Shown in pieces: positions 1 to 5,294 of a stretch of 5,445 nt of DNA. Origin of the DNA: Clostridia bacterium (GTDB lineage: Bacteria; Bacillota_A; Clostridia; Christensenellales; Aristaeellaceae). The notes below the pieces were generated by a model that was not told the origin of the DNA, did no database searches, and saw nothing but the letters and a program-made list of their open reading frames with translations. The position numbers were made by a program, and so were the translations under genes. The DNA lies in the NCBI GenBank assembly GCA_017938785.1, contig JAGBAU010000320.1:1-5445 (forward strand), in the 5' to 3' direction. Each line of letters starts with the position of its first letter. Position 1 is the first letter of the stretch.

Positions 1-1
1 C

Positions 2-334
2 GGGAGCTGCGGCGGCGGGTGCAGCTGCGGGTGCGGCTGCTGCGGCGGGTTCGGGATTGCCGTTCTCATTGGGACGGAACTGCTCGAAATCCTCGCCGGG
101 ATTACCGATAACGCAAACGTTCAGAAGGCAGGGTACATCGTCGCCTTCCTCGAAGAAGTTGGCCAGCAGGGTACCTGCAACCTTGGCTTCCTCTTCGAAA
201 GCGGCCTTATCGGTTTCATAGGTGAACAGCACGTCGCCTACTGCAACGGCGTCGCCGGGGTGCTTCTTGAATTCGTTGATGATACAGCTTTCGACAGTGT
301 TGCCCTGTCTCGGCATAATGACTGGAACTGCCAT
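2..334 (-). CDS. E2 subunit of a 2-oxoacid dehydrogenase complex, lipoyl domain (N-terminal part, runs off left edge)
   Basis: The 111 visible residues start MAVPVIMPRQGNTVES and form one lipoyl (biotinyl/lipoyl-attachment) domain, about residues 1-80. The turn motif ETDKA is at 40-44, with Lys43 the expected lipoylation site; the acidic/Thr-Asp context fits lipoyl rather than biotin (AMKM) domains. From about residue 94 the sequence becomes an Ala/Pro-rich linker, the flexible hinge typical between the lipoyl domain and the E3/E1-binding and acyltransferase domains. Those domains would lie left of position 1 and are not visible. The protein would carry acyl groups between E1 and E3 in the cytoplasm, in a pyruvate, acetoin or branched-chain dehydrogenase complex; the substrate cannot be decided from this part. 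The ATG at 334 has GGGAGG about 11 bases upstream, and the fold begins at once, supporting this start. Family assignment is sure; substrate is not. Confidence 0.9.
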   Translation of the reverse strand, partial: MAVPVIMPRQGNTVESCIINEFKKHPGDAVAVGDVLFTYETDKAAFEEEAKVAGTLLANFFEEGDDVPCLLNVCVIGNPGEDFEQFRPNENGNPEPAAAAAPAAAPAAAAP

Positions 335-397
335 GTGCGATGCATCCTCCCGTTTTTAAAATTTACATGGATTCAGGCCTATTACCTGCATACATTT

Positions 398-426
398 ATT
401 GTAACAGGATACCAAAGAAGAATCAA
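398..426 (-). promoter_or_regulatory. Sigma-A-type promoter of the E2 gene
   Basis: On the minus strand TTGATT (421-426) is separated by exactly 17 bases from TACAAT (398-403). This predicts a transcript start near 391 and an untranslated leader of about 57 bases before the ATG at 334. It lies in the 158-base gap between the E2 gene and the terminator of the preceding operon, so the E2 gene probably starts its own transcript. Confidence 0.65.
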
Positions 427-451
427 CCAATCAACCTGTTATTCATCAATC

Positions 452-470
452 CTTAACATTGCTTAACATT
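452..470. repeat. Tandem 9-bp direct repeat upstream of the E2 promoter, possible regulator site
   Basis: CTTAACATT occurs twice (452-460 and 462-470), exactly 10 bases apart, so both copies face the same side of the helix. The pair lies about 25 bp upstream of the E2 -35 box, where an activator or response regulator could sit. The TTAACA cores with a 4-base gap resemble PhoP-type half-sites of Bacillus, but no regulator is visible in the window, so function is inference. Confidence 0.35.
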
Positions 471-492
471 TAGTTTTTGTACAAAATACTAC

Positions 493-538
493 AAGAAAAG
501 TGAAGGAGGGCTGTTTTCTGCCCTCCTTCACTTTTCTT
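493..538 (-). terminator. Rho-independent terminator of the sigma/anti-sigma operon
   Basis: A perfect 19-bp inverted repeat (493-511 with 520-538) surrounds an 8-base loop (512-519). On the minus strand the stem begins inside the TAA stop codon of the anti-sigma gene (537-539) and its 3' arm ends ACTTTTCTT, so part of the U-rich tract is paired. The complementary A/T ends mean it could also stop transcripts from the other side. Confidence 0.85.
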
Positions 539-1256
539 AATTCGCAGAAGAATTGATTTCCTCTCTTTGTTCAAGAATTGTTACCTCAGCATCTTCCGGC
601 CCCAGCTCGACAGCTTCCTCCTGAAGACTCCCCACCGATCCATACAAGCAGTTGAGCACATCGTTGACCAGATAGTGACGCGCAATGAAATCCGCATCCA
701 ATCCCAGTACGCTTTGCAGGCATTCGCGGATGGGCGTACTCATCTGGGATTTCTCCCCATCATTGTTCGCAACGATGATGTTTTTTAATTCTCTGGCGGC
801 TGCAAAAACTGCGCGGCTGTCCATTTCCAGGTTGTTCTCATGGGCGTAGGTCCAGTAAGCATTGGACAGCAGCACATACAATGCCTCAGGATCGCTGAAT
901 TCTCCATCATAGAAGCTTGCACCGCTGTAATCCTTCATCTCCTGTTCTTCTTTGCCGGTCGTTCCTGGTTCCGGATGCAGCGCAGGTGTGAGCTCAGGTT
1001 CCAACTGTTGTTTATCCGTTCCCGCCGAAAGCGCCACCTTATCCGGCTTCGGCGCATTGATTCCATTCACCGCCAACGCTGCCACCGCAAAAAACAGGGA
1101 AATAACCGCCGCAACGCTCAGCGCGCTCATGATCTTATATCTCTTTTTCATTGCTTTTTCACCTCGTTCAAATGCTTGTTCGATTTCATCAGGTATTTCG
1201 GGCGGCATGGGTACGAAAGCATCTTCCAACCGAATTTCGAATTCATGCTGCTTCAT
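537..1256 (-). CDS. Putative membrane-bound anti-sigma factor, partner of the upstream ECF sigma factor
   Basis: The 239-residue protein has three parts. A short charged cytoplasmic segment (1-41) contains a predicted helix around residues 20-40. A single membrane segment follows (about 42-63, IMSALSVAAVISLFFAVAAL). The rest is a large acidic extracytoplasmic region (64-239) that starts with a Pro/Glu-rich stretch (about 68-107), followed by a probably helical domain with two cysteines, Cys179 and Cys203. The layout, and the ATGA overlap with the sigma gene directly upstream, indicate a one-span anti-sigma factor that holds the sigma factor at the membrane until an outside signal arrives. The cytoplasmic part has no HxxxCxxC zinc motif, so it is not a classical ZAS-type anti-sigma. 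I do not recognise the outer domain. GGAGG at 1266-1270 gives a good ribosome binding site nine bases before the ATG. The role rests mainly on context and topology. Confidence 0.75.
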   Translation of the reverse strand: MKQHEFEIRLEDAFVPMPPEIPDEIEQAFERGEKAMKKRYKIMSALSVAAVISLFFAVAALAVNGINAPKPDKVALSAGTDKQQLEPELTPALHPEPGTTGKEEQEMKDYSGASFYDGEFSDPEALYVLLSNAYWTYAHENNLEMDSRAVFAAARELKNIIVANNDGEKSQMSTPIRECLQSVLGLDADFIARHYLVNDVLNCLYGSVGSLQEEAVELGPEDAEVTILEQREEINSSAN

Positions 1257-1726
1257 TCCTTTGCACCTCCATCCAGCAGGATGCGCAGATTCTTTCTTCC
1301 CTGGCTCAGCCGTGTATTGACTCGCGTCGGTGTAAGCCCCAGCATGCCTGCGACTTCCTTCACGCTAAATCCCTCCAGGTAATGCAACACCAGGGGCAGG
1401 CGGTATTTTTCGGGCAACCGCTTGAGCGCCATGCGCAGATGCAAATCATCACACATGTGGTCCTCTGCGGCAATTTCCAGTAAGAATGGCTGCCCTTCCC
1501 TTCCCCGCCGCTTCAGCTGATCCTTGCATTCGTTGATCAGAATGCGAATCAGCCAGGTTTCAAAAAAATCCATTTCGCGCAGGCTGTTCTTCTTCAGCCA
1601 TCCGCGAAAAACAGCCTCCTGTACGGCGTCGCTGCAATCGGAATGCCGCCACAGGATTGCCTGGGCAATTCTGTAGAGCCGGGCCTCCATGCTGCGCACG
1701 CGATACATGTATTCCTGATCGTTCAT
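1253..1726 (-). CDS. ECF-type RNA polymerase sigma factor
   Basis: With the start at 1726 the protein has 157 residues, normal for a two-domain ECF sigma factor. Region 2 spans about 14-77, with the region 2.2-like DAVQEAVFRGW at 33-43 and the -10-recognition segment FETWLIRILINECKDQLKR at 55-73. Region 4 spans about 101-151; LPEKYRLPLVLHYLEGFSV leads into a helix-turn-helix (about 121-142), where EVAGMLGLTPTRVNTRLSQG should read the -35 element. It would direct RNA polymerase to a small regulon, including probably its own operon. An in-frame ATG at 1744 has no ribosome binding site, whereas the ATG at 1726 is preceded by GCGAGGAA at 1731-1738, so 1726 is preferred. Its TGA overlaps the anti-sigma ATG (ATGA), which implies coupled translation and balanced amounts of the two proteins. 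The stress or signal it responds to is not evident. Confidence 0.9.
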   Translation of the reverse strand: MNDQEYMYRVRSMEARLYRIAQAILWRHSDCSDAVQEAVFRGWLKKNSLREMDFFETWLIRILINECKDQLKRRGREGQPFLLEIAAEDHMCDDLHLRMALKRLPEKYRLPLVLHYLEGFSVKEVAGMLGLTPTRVNTRLSQGRKNLRILLDGGAKE

Positions 1727-1746
1727 AAGTTTCCTCGCACCCATGG

Positions 1747-1767
1747 TTATTCACAAGCTTGTTATAA
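1747..1767. promoter_or_regulatory. Imperfect palindrome just upstream of the sigma gene, possible operator
   Basis: A perfect 10-bp palindrome, ACAAGCTTGT (1753-1762), is flanked by TTAT (1747-1750) and ATAA (1764-1767), giving a nearly symmetrical site of 21 bases. It sits 21-41 bases before the preferred ATG at 1726. A dimeric regulator could bind it, but AT-rich dyads also occur by chance, and I could not place a convincing -35/-10 pair for this operon around it. Confidence 0.25.
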
Positions 1768-1879
1768 CACTCATTAGACGCGCCATGATAAACAAATCTT
1801 GAGTTCATCTGCAGATTTTACATAAAAGCGATACATTTGTTTTTCTTCACAAAAAAACTATTCTCCCCCGCTCTTCGCC

Positions 1880-1908
1880 TTGCGTTTTTGGTTAAATCAG
1901 GTTATAAT
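1880..1908 (+). promoter_or_regulatory. Sigma-A-type promoter of the NUDIX gene
   Basis: TTGCGT (1880-1885), a 17-base spacer and a perfect TATAAT (1903-1908) lie 36 bases before the start codon. The predicted transcript start is near 1915, giving a leader of about 29 bases. A GGTTA direct repeat (1890-1894, 1900-1904) overlaps the spacer and -10 box. Confidence 0.7.
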
Positions 1909-1943
1909 ATTTTTATATTTTCAAGCCGAAGGGATGATCTCCT

Positions 1944-2393
1944 TTGTCTGCACGCAACTCGGCAAAAGCCATCGTCATCAACAACGGAAAACTGCTCGTC
2001 AACCGCTGCCATTCCCGTTTTGGAGAGTACTTCACCCTGCCGGGCGGCGGCCAGCGCACAGGGGAGATGCTCACCGAAACCGTACGACGCGAGCTTCTTG
2101 AGGAAACCGGTTATTCCGTCACTCCGCTGCGCCTTTCCGGTATCTATGAACGCGTATCCAGCGGGCGGGACGACGGCCAGTTCCACAAGATCTATTTCAT
2201 TTTCCTCTGCCGCCTGAACAGCGGTGAGCGTGAAATCCCCACCGAAACCGACCGCTTCCAGATCGGCTCGGAATGGATGCCCCTGAAGGAGATTGCAAAC
2301 CGCAACCTCTTTCCCCGCGCCATACGCGACAACCTGCGCAGCCTGACCGGCTACGGCGAAACCATCTACATCGGTTCCGAAAAGGACAGATAA
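1944..2393 (+). CDS. NUDIX hydrolase
   Basis: The 149-residue protein is a single NUDIX domain. The full Nudix box Gx5Ex7REUxEExGU is present at residues 35-57, with Gly35, Glu41, Arg49-Glu50, Glu53-Glu54 and Gly56-Tyr57; these residues bind the Mg2+ used to cleave a nucleoside diphosphate linked to another group. The N-terminal strand (AKAIVINNGKLLVNR, 7-21) and the segment ending LPGGG (32-36) are also typical. The substrate (oxidised dNTP, ADP-ribose, dinucleotide or other) cannot be told from the box alone. The start is TTG: an in-frame stop (TGA at 1935) closes the frame just upstream, and no ATG precedes the conserved N-terminus. The ribosome binding site is mediocre (GAAGGG at about 1928-1933). 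With its own promoter and terminator it is a single-gene unit, and weak initiation suggests low expression. Confidence 0.9.
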   Translation: MSARNSAKAIVINNGKLLVNRCHSRFGEYFTLPGGGQRTGEMLTETVRRELLEETGYSVTPLRLSGIYERVSSGRDDGQFHKIYFIFLCRLNSGEREIPTETDRFQIGSEWMPLKEIANRNLFPRAIRDNLRSLTGYGETIYIGSEKDR

Positions 2394-2396
2394 TTC

Positions 2397-2430
2397 AAGG
2401 GAACGGAATTCTCCGTTCCTTTTTCTTTTT
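2397..2430 (+). terminator. Rho-independent terminator of the NUDIX gene
   Basis: GGAACGGA (2400-2407) pairs with TCCGTTCC (2412-2419) around the four-base loop ATTC; the AAG before the stem can extend it against the first T residues. The T-run TTTTTCTTTTT (2420-2430) follows directly, and the hairpin begins four bases after the stop codon. Confidence 0.9.
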
Positions 2431-2431
2431 A

Positions 2432-2454
2432 ACCGCCTGCAAGCGCAAAGCATA
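2432..2454 (+). promoter_or_regulatory. Possible sigma-K-type (late sporulation) promoter of the LysM gene
   Basis: No good sigma-A promoter is visible between the NUDIX terminator and the LysM gene. There is AC (2432-2433, context aACc), 17 bases, then gCATA (2450-2454) followed by TGCTG. The Bacillus sigma-K pattern is mACm, 16-17 bases, gCATAnnnTa; the final TA is only partly matched. The motif is short and loose, so chance occurrence is possible. Confidence 0.3.
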
Positions 2455-2500
2455 TGCTGGTATGGATTCATGTCCTCAGTTCAGAAAAGGAGGAAAACAT

Positions 2501-3055
2501 ATGTCTGAATTCAACCAGCCTGCATCCCCGAACGAAGGGCCTGTGGGTTTCCCCACGCCCGATATAACCGAAACCACCCCCGCCCAGCCCGGTGAGGGCC
2601 CGGCCGGACTGCCCACACCTGAGGTGGATACGCCTGCACGTCCCGGCGAAGGTCCTGCGGGTTTGCCCACGCCATCGGTTCCAGTTCGCCCGGCTCCCGT
2701 CCGCCCGGCCCCCGTTTCACGGCGCTGTCCCATCGGCTACCGCAGGGGCACGGTGCAAAACAACCAGAGCTTCACCGACCTGCTGCTGGAAAACAACGTA
2801 TCCTACAACGCCATGCGTGCAGCCAATCCCAACCTGCCCACTACGCGCCTTGCGCCGGGCACCGTATACTGTGCGCCACCCTCCGGCAGCCGCCGTGTAT
2901 GCACCTATGGCAGCCGCAGCTATGTGATGAGCCAGGGCGAAACCATCTATACTTTGGTGCGCACCCTTGGCATTTCTCCCGGACGGCTTTTGCAGGCCAA
3001 TCCTTCCCTCGCGCCCGGCGATTTCCTGCCGGGACGGGTAATCTGCCTGCCCTGA
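2501..3055 (+). CDS. LysM-domain protein with N-terminal proline-rich repeats
   Basis: The 184-residue protein has no signal peptide or membrane segment. Residues 1-72 are low-complexity and Pro/Gly-rich, with three copies of an EGPxGxPTP unit (11-20, 31-40, 49-58), then RPAPV twice (63-72). Two LysM-like modules follow. Module one (about 76-126) runs from Cys76 to Cys124 and contains AANPNL and LAPGTVYCAPP. Module two (about 134-184) runs from Cys134 to Cys182, with SYVMSQGETIYTLVRTLGIS, QANPSL and LPGRVICLP, the clearer match. LysM modules bind N-acetylglucosamine chains of peptidoglycan. Cys-framed LysM pairs without a signal peptide are familiar in Clostridia, and SafA-like spore coat proteins are a comparable case, so a spore-coat or cortex role is a reasonable guess, not shown here. 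The ATG at 2501 has a near-perfect AAGGAGG (2487-2493) seven bases upstream; the frame stays open back into the NUDIX gene, but that part is not coding. Confidence 0.85.
   Translation: MSEFNQPASPNEGPVGFPTPDITETTPAQPGEGPAGLPTPEVDTPARPGEGPAGLPTPSVPVRPAPVRPAPVSRRCPIGYRRGTVQNNQSFTDLLLENNVSYNAMRAANPNLPTTRLAPGTVYCAPPSGSRRVCTYGSRSYVMSQGETIYTLVRTLGISPGRLLQANPSLAPGDFLPGRVICLP
2531..2716 (+). repeat. Coding repeats: three EGPxGxPTP units and two RPAPV units
   Basis: The ten-residue units are encoded at 2531-2560, 2591-2620 and 2645-2674, spaced 60 and 54 bases apart; the last two are identical in protein ([GE]GPAGLPTP preceded by PG) but differ at several third codon positions. That pattern suggests old duplication with selection on the protein rather than a fresh DNA repeat. 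The RPAPV pair is encoded at 2687-2716. Confidence 0.8.
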
Positions 3056-3062
3056 TATGCAA

Positions 3063-3089
3063 AAAGAGGAACCATGATGGTTCCTCTTT
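3063..3089. terminator. Bidirectional terminator between LysM gene and alaX-HAD operon
   Basis: AAAGAGGAACC (3063-3073) pairs with GGTTCCTCTTT (3079-3089) around ATGAT. It lies 7 bases after the LysM stop codon and 4 bases from the stop codon of the convergent HAD gene. On the minus strand the stem ends in CTCTTTTTGC and on the plus strand in CTCTTTAATCTT, so the minus-strand signal is the stronger. Confidence 0.85.
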
Positions 3090-3093
3090 AATC

Positions 3094-3738
3094 TTACAGC
3101 AGTTCTTCGTATTCACAAATATAATGATCTGCCAAACGCATGATTTCTGCCTTATCGTGAGCCTGGGTTCTGTCCTCGATGGCGATCACCGGGCAGCCCA
3201 GCGCCTTGGCGGTGCGGATGGAATAGAGCGCATCCTCAAACACGCACATATCCTGTACATCCACATCCATACGCTTCGCTACAATCCGGAAAAATTCAGG
3301 ATTGCTTTTCCGCATATCGAGCTCATACTGGTCAAGGATGAAATCGAAATAATCAATCAGCCCCAGCCGGGTCAGCGCTGCCTTGGCAGATTCCCTCGGC
3401 GCGGCGGTACCCACGCACATGCGTACACCCGCACGCCTGAGCTGTTCCAGGTATTCCCTCACCCGGGGCTTGGCGGTGGCGTCCCGCAGGTAATGGGGGT
3501 GCATATAGTATTCCAATTCCCGCAGGATTTCACGTTCGTCCATATGGATGCCATGTTCAGAAAGGATCTCCGCGCAAAGTGCACGGCTAGATGAGGAAAA
3601 CACCCTCGCCATCTGCTCCGGCGTGGGAATAATGTTCCGGCCGATCAGCAGTTCTATGGTGGTCAGCCGCCAGTAGCGCATGGTGCGCAGGATGGTACCG
3701 TCCATGTCGAACATCGCGGCTTTGAATTTCGGTATCAT
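3094..3738 (-). CDS. HAD-family hydrolase (subfamily IA, phosphatase or phosphomutase-like)
   Basis: The 214-residue protein shows all four haloacid dehalogenase motifs. Motif I is FDMDGT at 10-15, with Asp11 the nucleophile and Asp13 the acid/base. Motif II is the Thr at 111 in CVGTAAP. Motif III is Lys144 in RKSNPEFF. Motif IV is the acidic pair Glu168-Asp169 in CVFEDA, which holds Mg2+. An alpha-helical C1 cap is expected at about 16-85, as in beta-phosphoglucomutase and phosphoglycolate phosphatase relatives. It should act in the cytoplasm on a small phosphorylated metabolite; the substrate is not readable from the motifs. The ATG is one base after the alaX stop (TGA-T-ATG), with its ribosome binding site AAAGGA inside the last alaX codons, so the two are cotranscribed and translation is probably coupled. 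Whether that reflects a shared function is unknown. Confidence 0.88.
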   Translation of the reverse strand: MIPKFKAAMFDMDGTILRTMRYWRLTTIELLIGRNIIPTPEQMARVFSSSSRALCAEILSEHGIHMDEREILRELEYYMHPHYLRDATAKPRVREYLEQLRRAGVRMCVGTAAPRESAKAALTRLGLIDYFDFILDQYELDMRKSNPEFFRIVAKRMDVDVQDMCVFEDALYSIRTAKALGCPVIAIEDRTQAHDKAEIMRLADHYICEYEELL

Positions 3739-3739
3739 A

Positions 3740-4939
3740 TCAGTTTCCTTTCAGCATGCTCTCCTTCGCCGCCCACAATACCTCCAGCGGGCCGCCGCCC
3801 TGGGCAAAGTCAGGGCGACCACCGCCCTTGCCGCCCAGCGGCTTGGCTGCCGTAGAAAGCACCGCGCCCATGACGTAATTCAAATCCGCGCTGCGGGCAA
3901 AGATGTAGTTCCATTTTTCCCCTGCCTTCGCAGCCAGAAGCGCAACGATGCCGTCGGTTTCGATCAGCTTGGAAGCCACGTCCTTAAGGAGCGCTGCATC
4001 AGCAGCAACCTCTGCGCAGACCAGCTTTGCTCCGTCGGGAAGGACTTCCGCATTGGCGATCATCTCTGGGATGGCTGCGAACAGCTGCTCGCGGCGAAGC
4101 TTGCTCAGTTCATGCTCCGCGTCCTTCAGCCGCTGCTGCATGTTCGCCACGAAATCCGGCAGGTTTTCCGGTCGGGTGGACATCAGGTTCGCCGCCGCCC
4201 AGGCGCTGTTGTAGGTCTTGCGATAATCCTCATAGGCGCGCTTGCCGCAAACGAAGTTCACGCGTGCCTTACCACGGGCGGGCGCAACGGATACGATCTT
4301 GATCAGGCCAATCTGACCGGTGGAGCTGGGATGGGTGCCGCCGCAGGCCACCATCTCGAAATCACCCATGGCCACAATGCGCACATGTTCTGTCACCGTG
4401 GGCTTCTTGCGCAGGGGCAGCGCTTCCAGCTCCCAGCTTTCCGGGAACCAGCACTTCACGGGATGATCCTGCTGGATGCGCTCGTTTACATAGTCCTCCA
4501 CCCTAGCGATCATTTCATCGCTCATGTGGGTAGAACCGTCGGCGAATTCCACATCGATGCTGCTGACCTCGGCACCGAGGTGCAGGCCGATGGTCATGCC
4601 GCCGGTCAGGTTGTAGATTGCTCCAGCGATCATGTGCTCGCCGCCGTGCTGCTGCATGTGATCGAAGCGGCGCTCCCAGTCGATCTTTCCGCAAACCAGA
4701 TCACCCACAGCCAGGCTGCCGTCGATCTCATGCCAGACCTCGCCCGCCTTGTCCACGAAAACATCCGTCACACGGACATCATTCAGCGTGCCGGTGTCAA
4801 AGGGCTGACCGCCGGAGGTGGGATAAAAAGCGGAACGGTTCAGGGCGACGATCTGTTTTTCGCCCTTCATTTCCACCTTTTCCACCACCGCGTCGAATTC
4901 AGTCAGGTATGCGTTATCGTAATAAAGACGTTCAGTCAT
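3740..4939 (-). CDS. alaX: Alanyl-tRNA editing protein, long AlaX type with DHHA1 domain
   Basis: The 399-residue protein matches the editing half of alanyl-tRNA synthetase without its catalytic core. An N-terminal AlaX barrel includes AFYPTSGGQPFDTG (37-50). The zinc-binding editing domain follows, with HxxxH at His98/His102 (QQHGGEHMIAG) and the CxxxH pair Cys199/His203 (CGGTHPSSTGQIG). A probable coiled coil spans about 264-290, and a C-terminal DHHA1 domain carries GGKGGGRPDFAQGGG at 369-383. Free-standing AlaX proteins hydrolyse Ser-tRNA-Ala (some also Gly-tRNA-Ala) in the cytoplasm, protecting proteins from Ala-codon errors. The length fits the AlaX-L class. Position 99, usually Thr or Ser in this motif, is Gly here. 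The start at 4939 has GGAGAG (4949-4954) nine bases upstream. It is the first gene of an operon with the HAD hydrolase and is divergent from the hisS unit. The long plus-strand frame opposite it is a composition artefact. Confidence 0.93.
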   Translation of the reverse strand: MTERLYYDNAYLTEFDAVVEKVEMKGEKQIVALNRSAFYPTSGGQPFDTGTLNDVRVTDVFVDKAGEVWHEIDGSLAVGDLVCGKIDWERRFDHMQQHGGEHMIAGAIYNLTGGMTIGLHLGAEVSSIDVEFADGSTHMSDEMIARVEDYVNERIQQDHPVKCWFPESWELEALPLRKKPTVTEHVRIVAMGDFEMVACGGTHPSSTGQIGLIKIVSVAPARGKARVNFVCGKRAYEDYRKTYNSAWAAANLMSTRPENLPDFVANMQQRLKDAEHELSKLRREQLFAAIPEMIANAEVLPDGAKLVCAEVAADAALLKDVASKLIETDGIVALLAAKAGEKWNYIFARSADLNYVMGAVLSTAAKPLGGKGGGRPDFAQGGGPLEVLWAAKESMLKGN

Positions 4940-4962
4940 TGTATATCACTCTCCATGGATAT

Positions 4963-4991
4963 ATCTTACACAATCCCGCACATATTTGCAA
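4963..4991 (-). promoter_or_regulatory. Promoter of the alaX-HAD operon
   Basis: On the minus strand TTGCAA (4986-4991), a 17-base spacer and TAAGAT (4963-4968) are preceded by GTG just before the -10 box. The predicted start near 4956 leaves only about 17 bases before the ATG, placing the GGAGAG ribosome site almost at the transcript's 5' end. Confidence 0.55.
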
Positions 4992-5024
4992 ACCCTTTTG
5001 GCGGATTAAGTTTAGGAAACTCTA

Positions 5025-5053
5025 TTGACTTTCACTTCTGCAAAATATATAAT
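5025..5053 (+). promoter_or_regulatory. Strong sigma-A promoter of the T-box/hisS transcript
   Basis: TTGACT (5025-5030), exactly 17 bases, then a perfect TATAAT (5048-5053): the best housekeeping promoter in the window. Transcription should begin near 5060, leaving a leader of about 250 bases before hisS. The -35 boxes of this and the divergent alaX promoter are 33 bp apart. Confidence 0.85.
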
Positions 5054-5238
5054 TTCTTCATTAGCATAGTTGCACTCTGCGTTGATTGGAAGAGTAAGCG
5101 CAGGCAAAGCGCCAAAGAGAGGGTGTCACAGGCTGAAAGCACCCGCGCAATGCCCCGCCGAAGGACATCCATGAGCAGCCGGAAACGGCGTTTTGCCCGC
5201 GATACTGGGCAACTGAGATGGATATTACTATCCAAAGC

Positions 5239-5265
5239 AGGGTGGCACCGCGAATCTTCGCCCCT
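5239..5265 (+). promoter_or_regulatory. T-box antiterminator element
   Basis: AGGG (5239-5242) pairs with CCCT (5262-5265), and GCGA (5250-5253) with TCGC (5258-5261) around ATCT, leaving the invariant seven-base bulge TGGCACC (5243-5249). The TGGC pairs with the tRNA 3' end NCCA; its variable base C5246 calls for a discriminator G73. The structure shares bases with the terminator, so the two exclude each other. Confidence 0.92.
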
Positions 5266-5294
5266 ACGATACGGGACGGGGATTTTATTATTTT
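5253..5294 (+). terminator. Regulated T-box terminator before hisS
   Basis: Bases 5253-5264 can pair with 5273-5284 (12 positions with two G-T pairs and one C-A mismatch) around the loop TACGATAC, followed by TTATTATTTT (5285-5294). It uses the 3' half of the antiterminator, so it forms only when charged tRNA leaves the antiterminator unsupported, switching off hisS. Confidence 0.8.

Noticed and set aside
1..50. GC-rich repetitive stretch at the left edge, looking like a short tandem repeat.
   Set aside because: It is the Ala/Pro linker coding sequence of the E2 subunit in frame with the lipoyl domain, so it is normal low-complexity coding DNA.
840..1382. Plus-strand open frames of 180 and 122 codons across the sigma/anti-sigma genes.
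   Set aside because: They are opposite a convincing two-gene operon with good ribosome sites, have Arg/His-rich or low-information translations and have no promoter or ribosome site of their own.
1764..1812. Possible ECF autoregulatory promoter on the minus strand (TGAACT ... CGTC) upstream of the sigma gene.
   Set aside because: The two elements are 21 bases apart, longer than the usual 16-17, and the -35 match is partial. No other convincing promoter for this operon was found, so its promoter is left unassigned.
1902..2471. Minus-strand open frame of 189 codons opposite the NUDIX gene.
   Set aside because: It is antisense to a protein with a complete Nudix box and crosses that gene's promoter and terminator.
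2273..2500. In-frame upstream extension of the LysM protein into the NUDIX gene.
   Set aside because: It would read through the NUDIX 3' end and its terminator, while an AAGGAGG site sits seven bases before the ATG at 2501.
5163..5168. Alternative specifier readings GGA (Gly) or CAT (His) in the T-box.
   Set aside because: GGA is followed by C rather than a purine and would need a TGGA bulge for the usual U73 of tRNA-Gly. CAT would use T5168, which pairs with A5090 in the helix below the loop, and tRNA-His would need TGGG. The bulge is TGGC.
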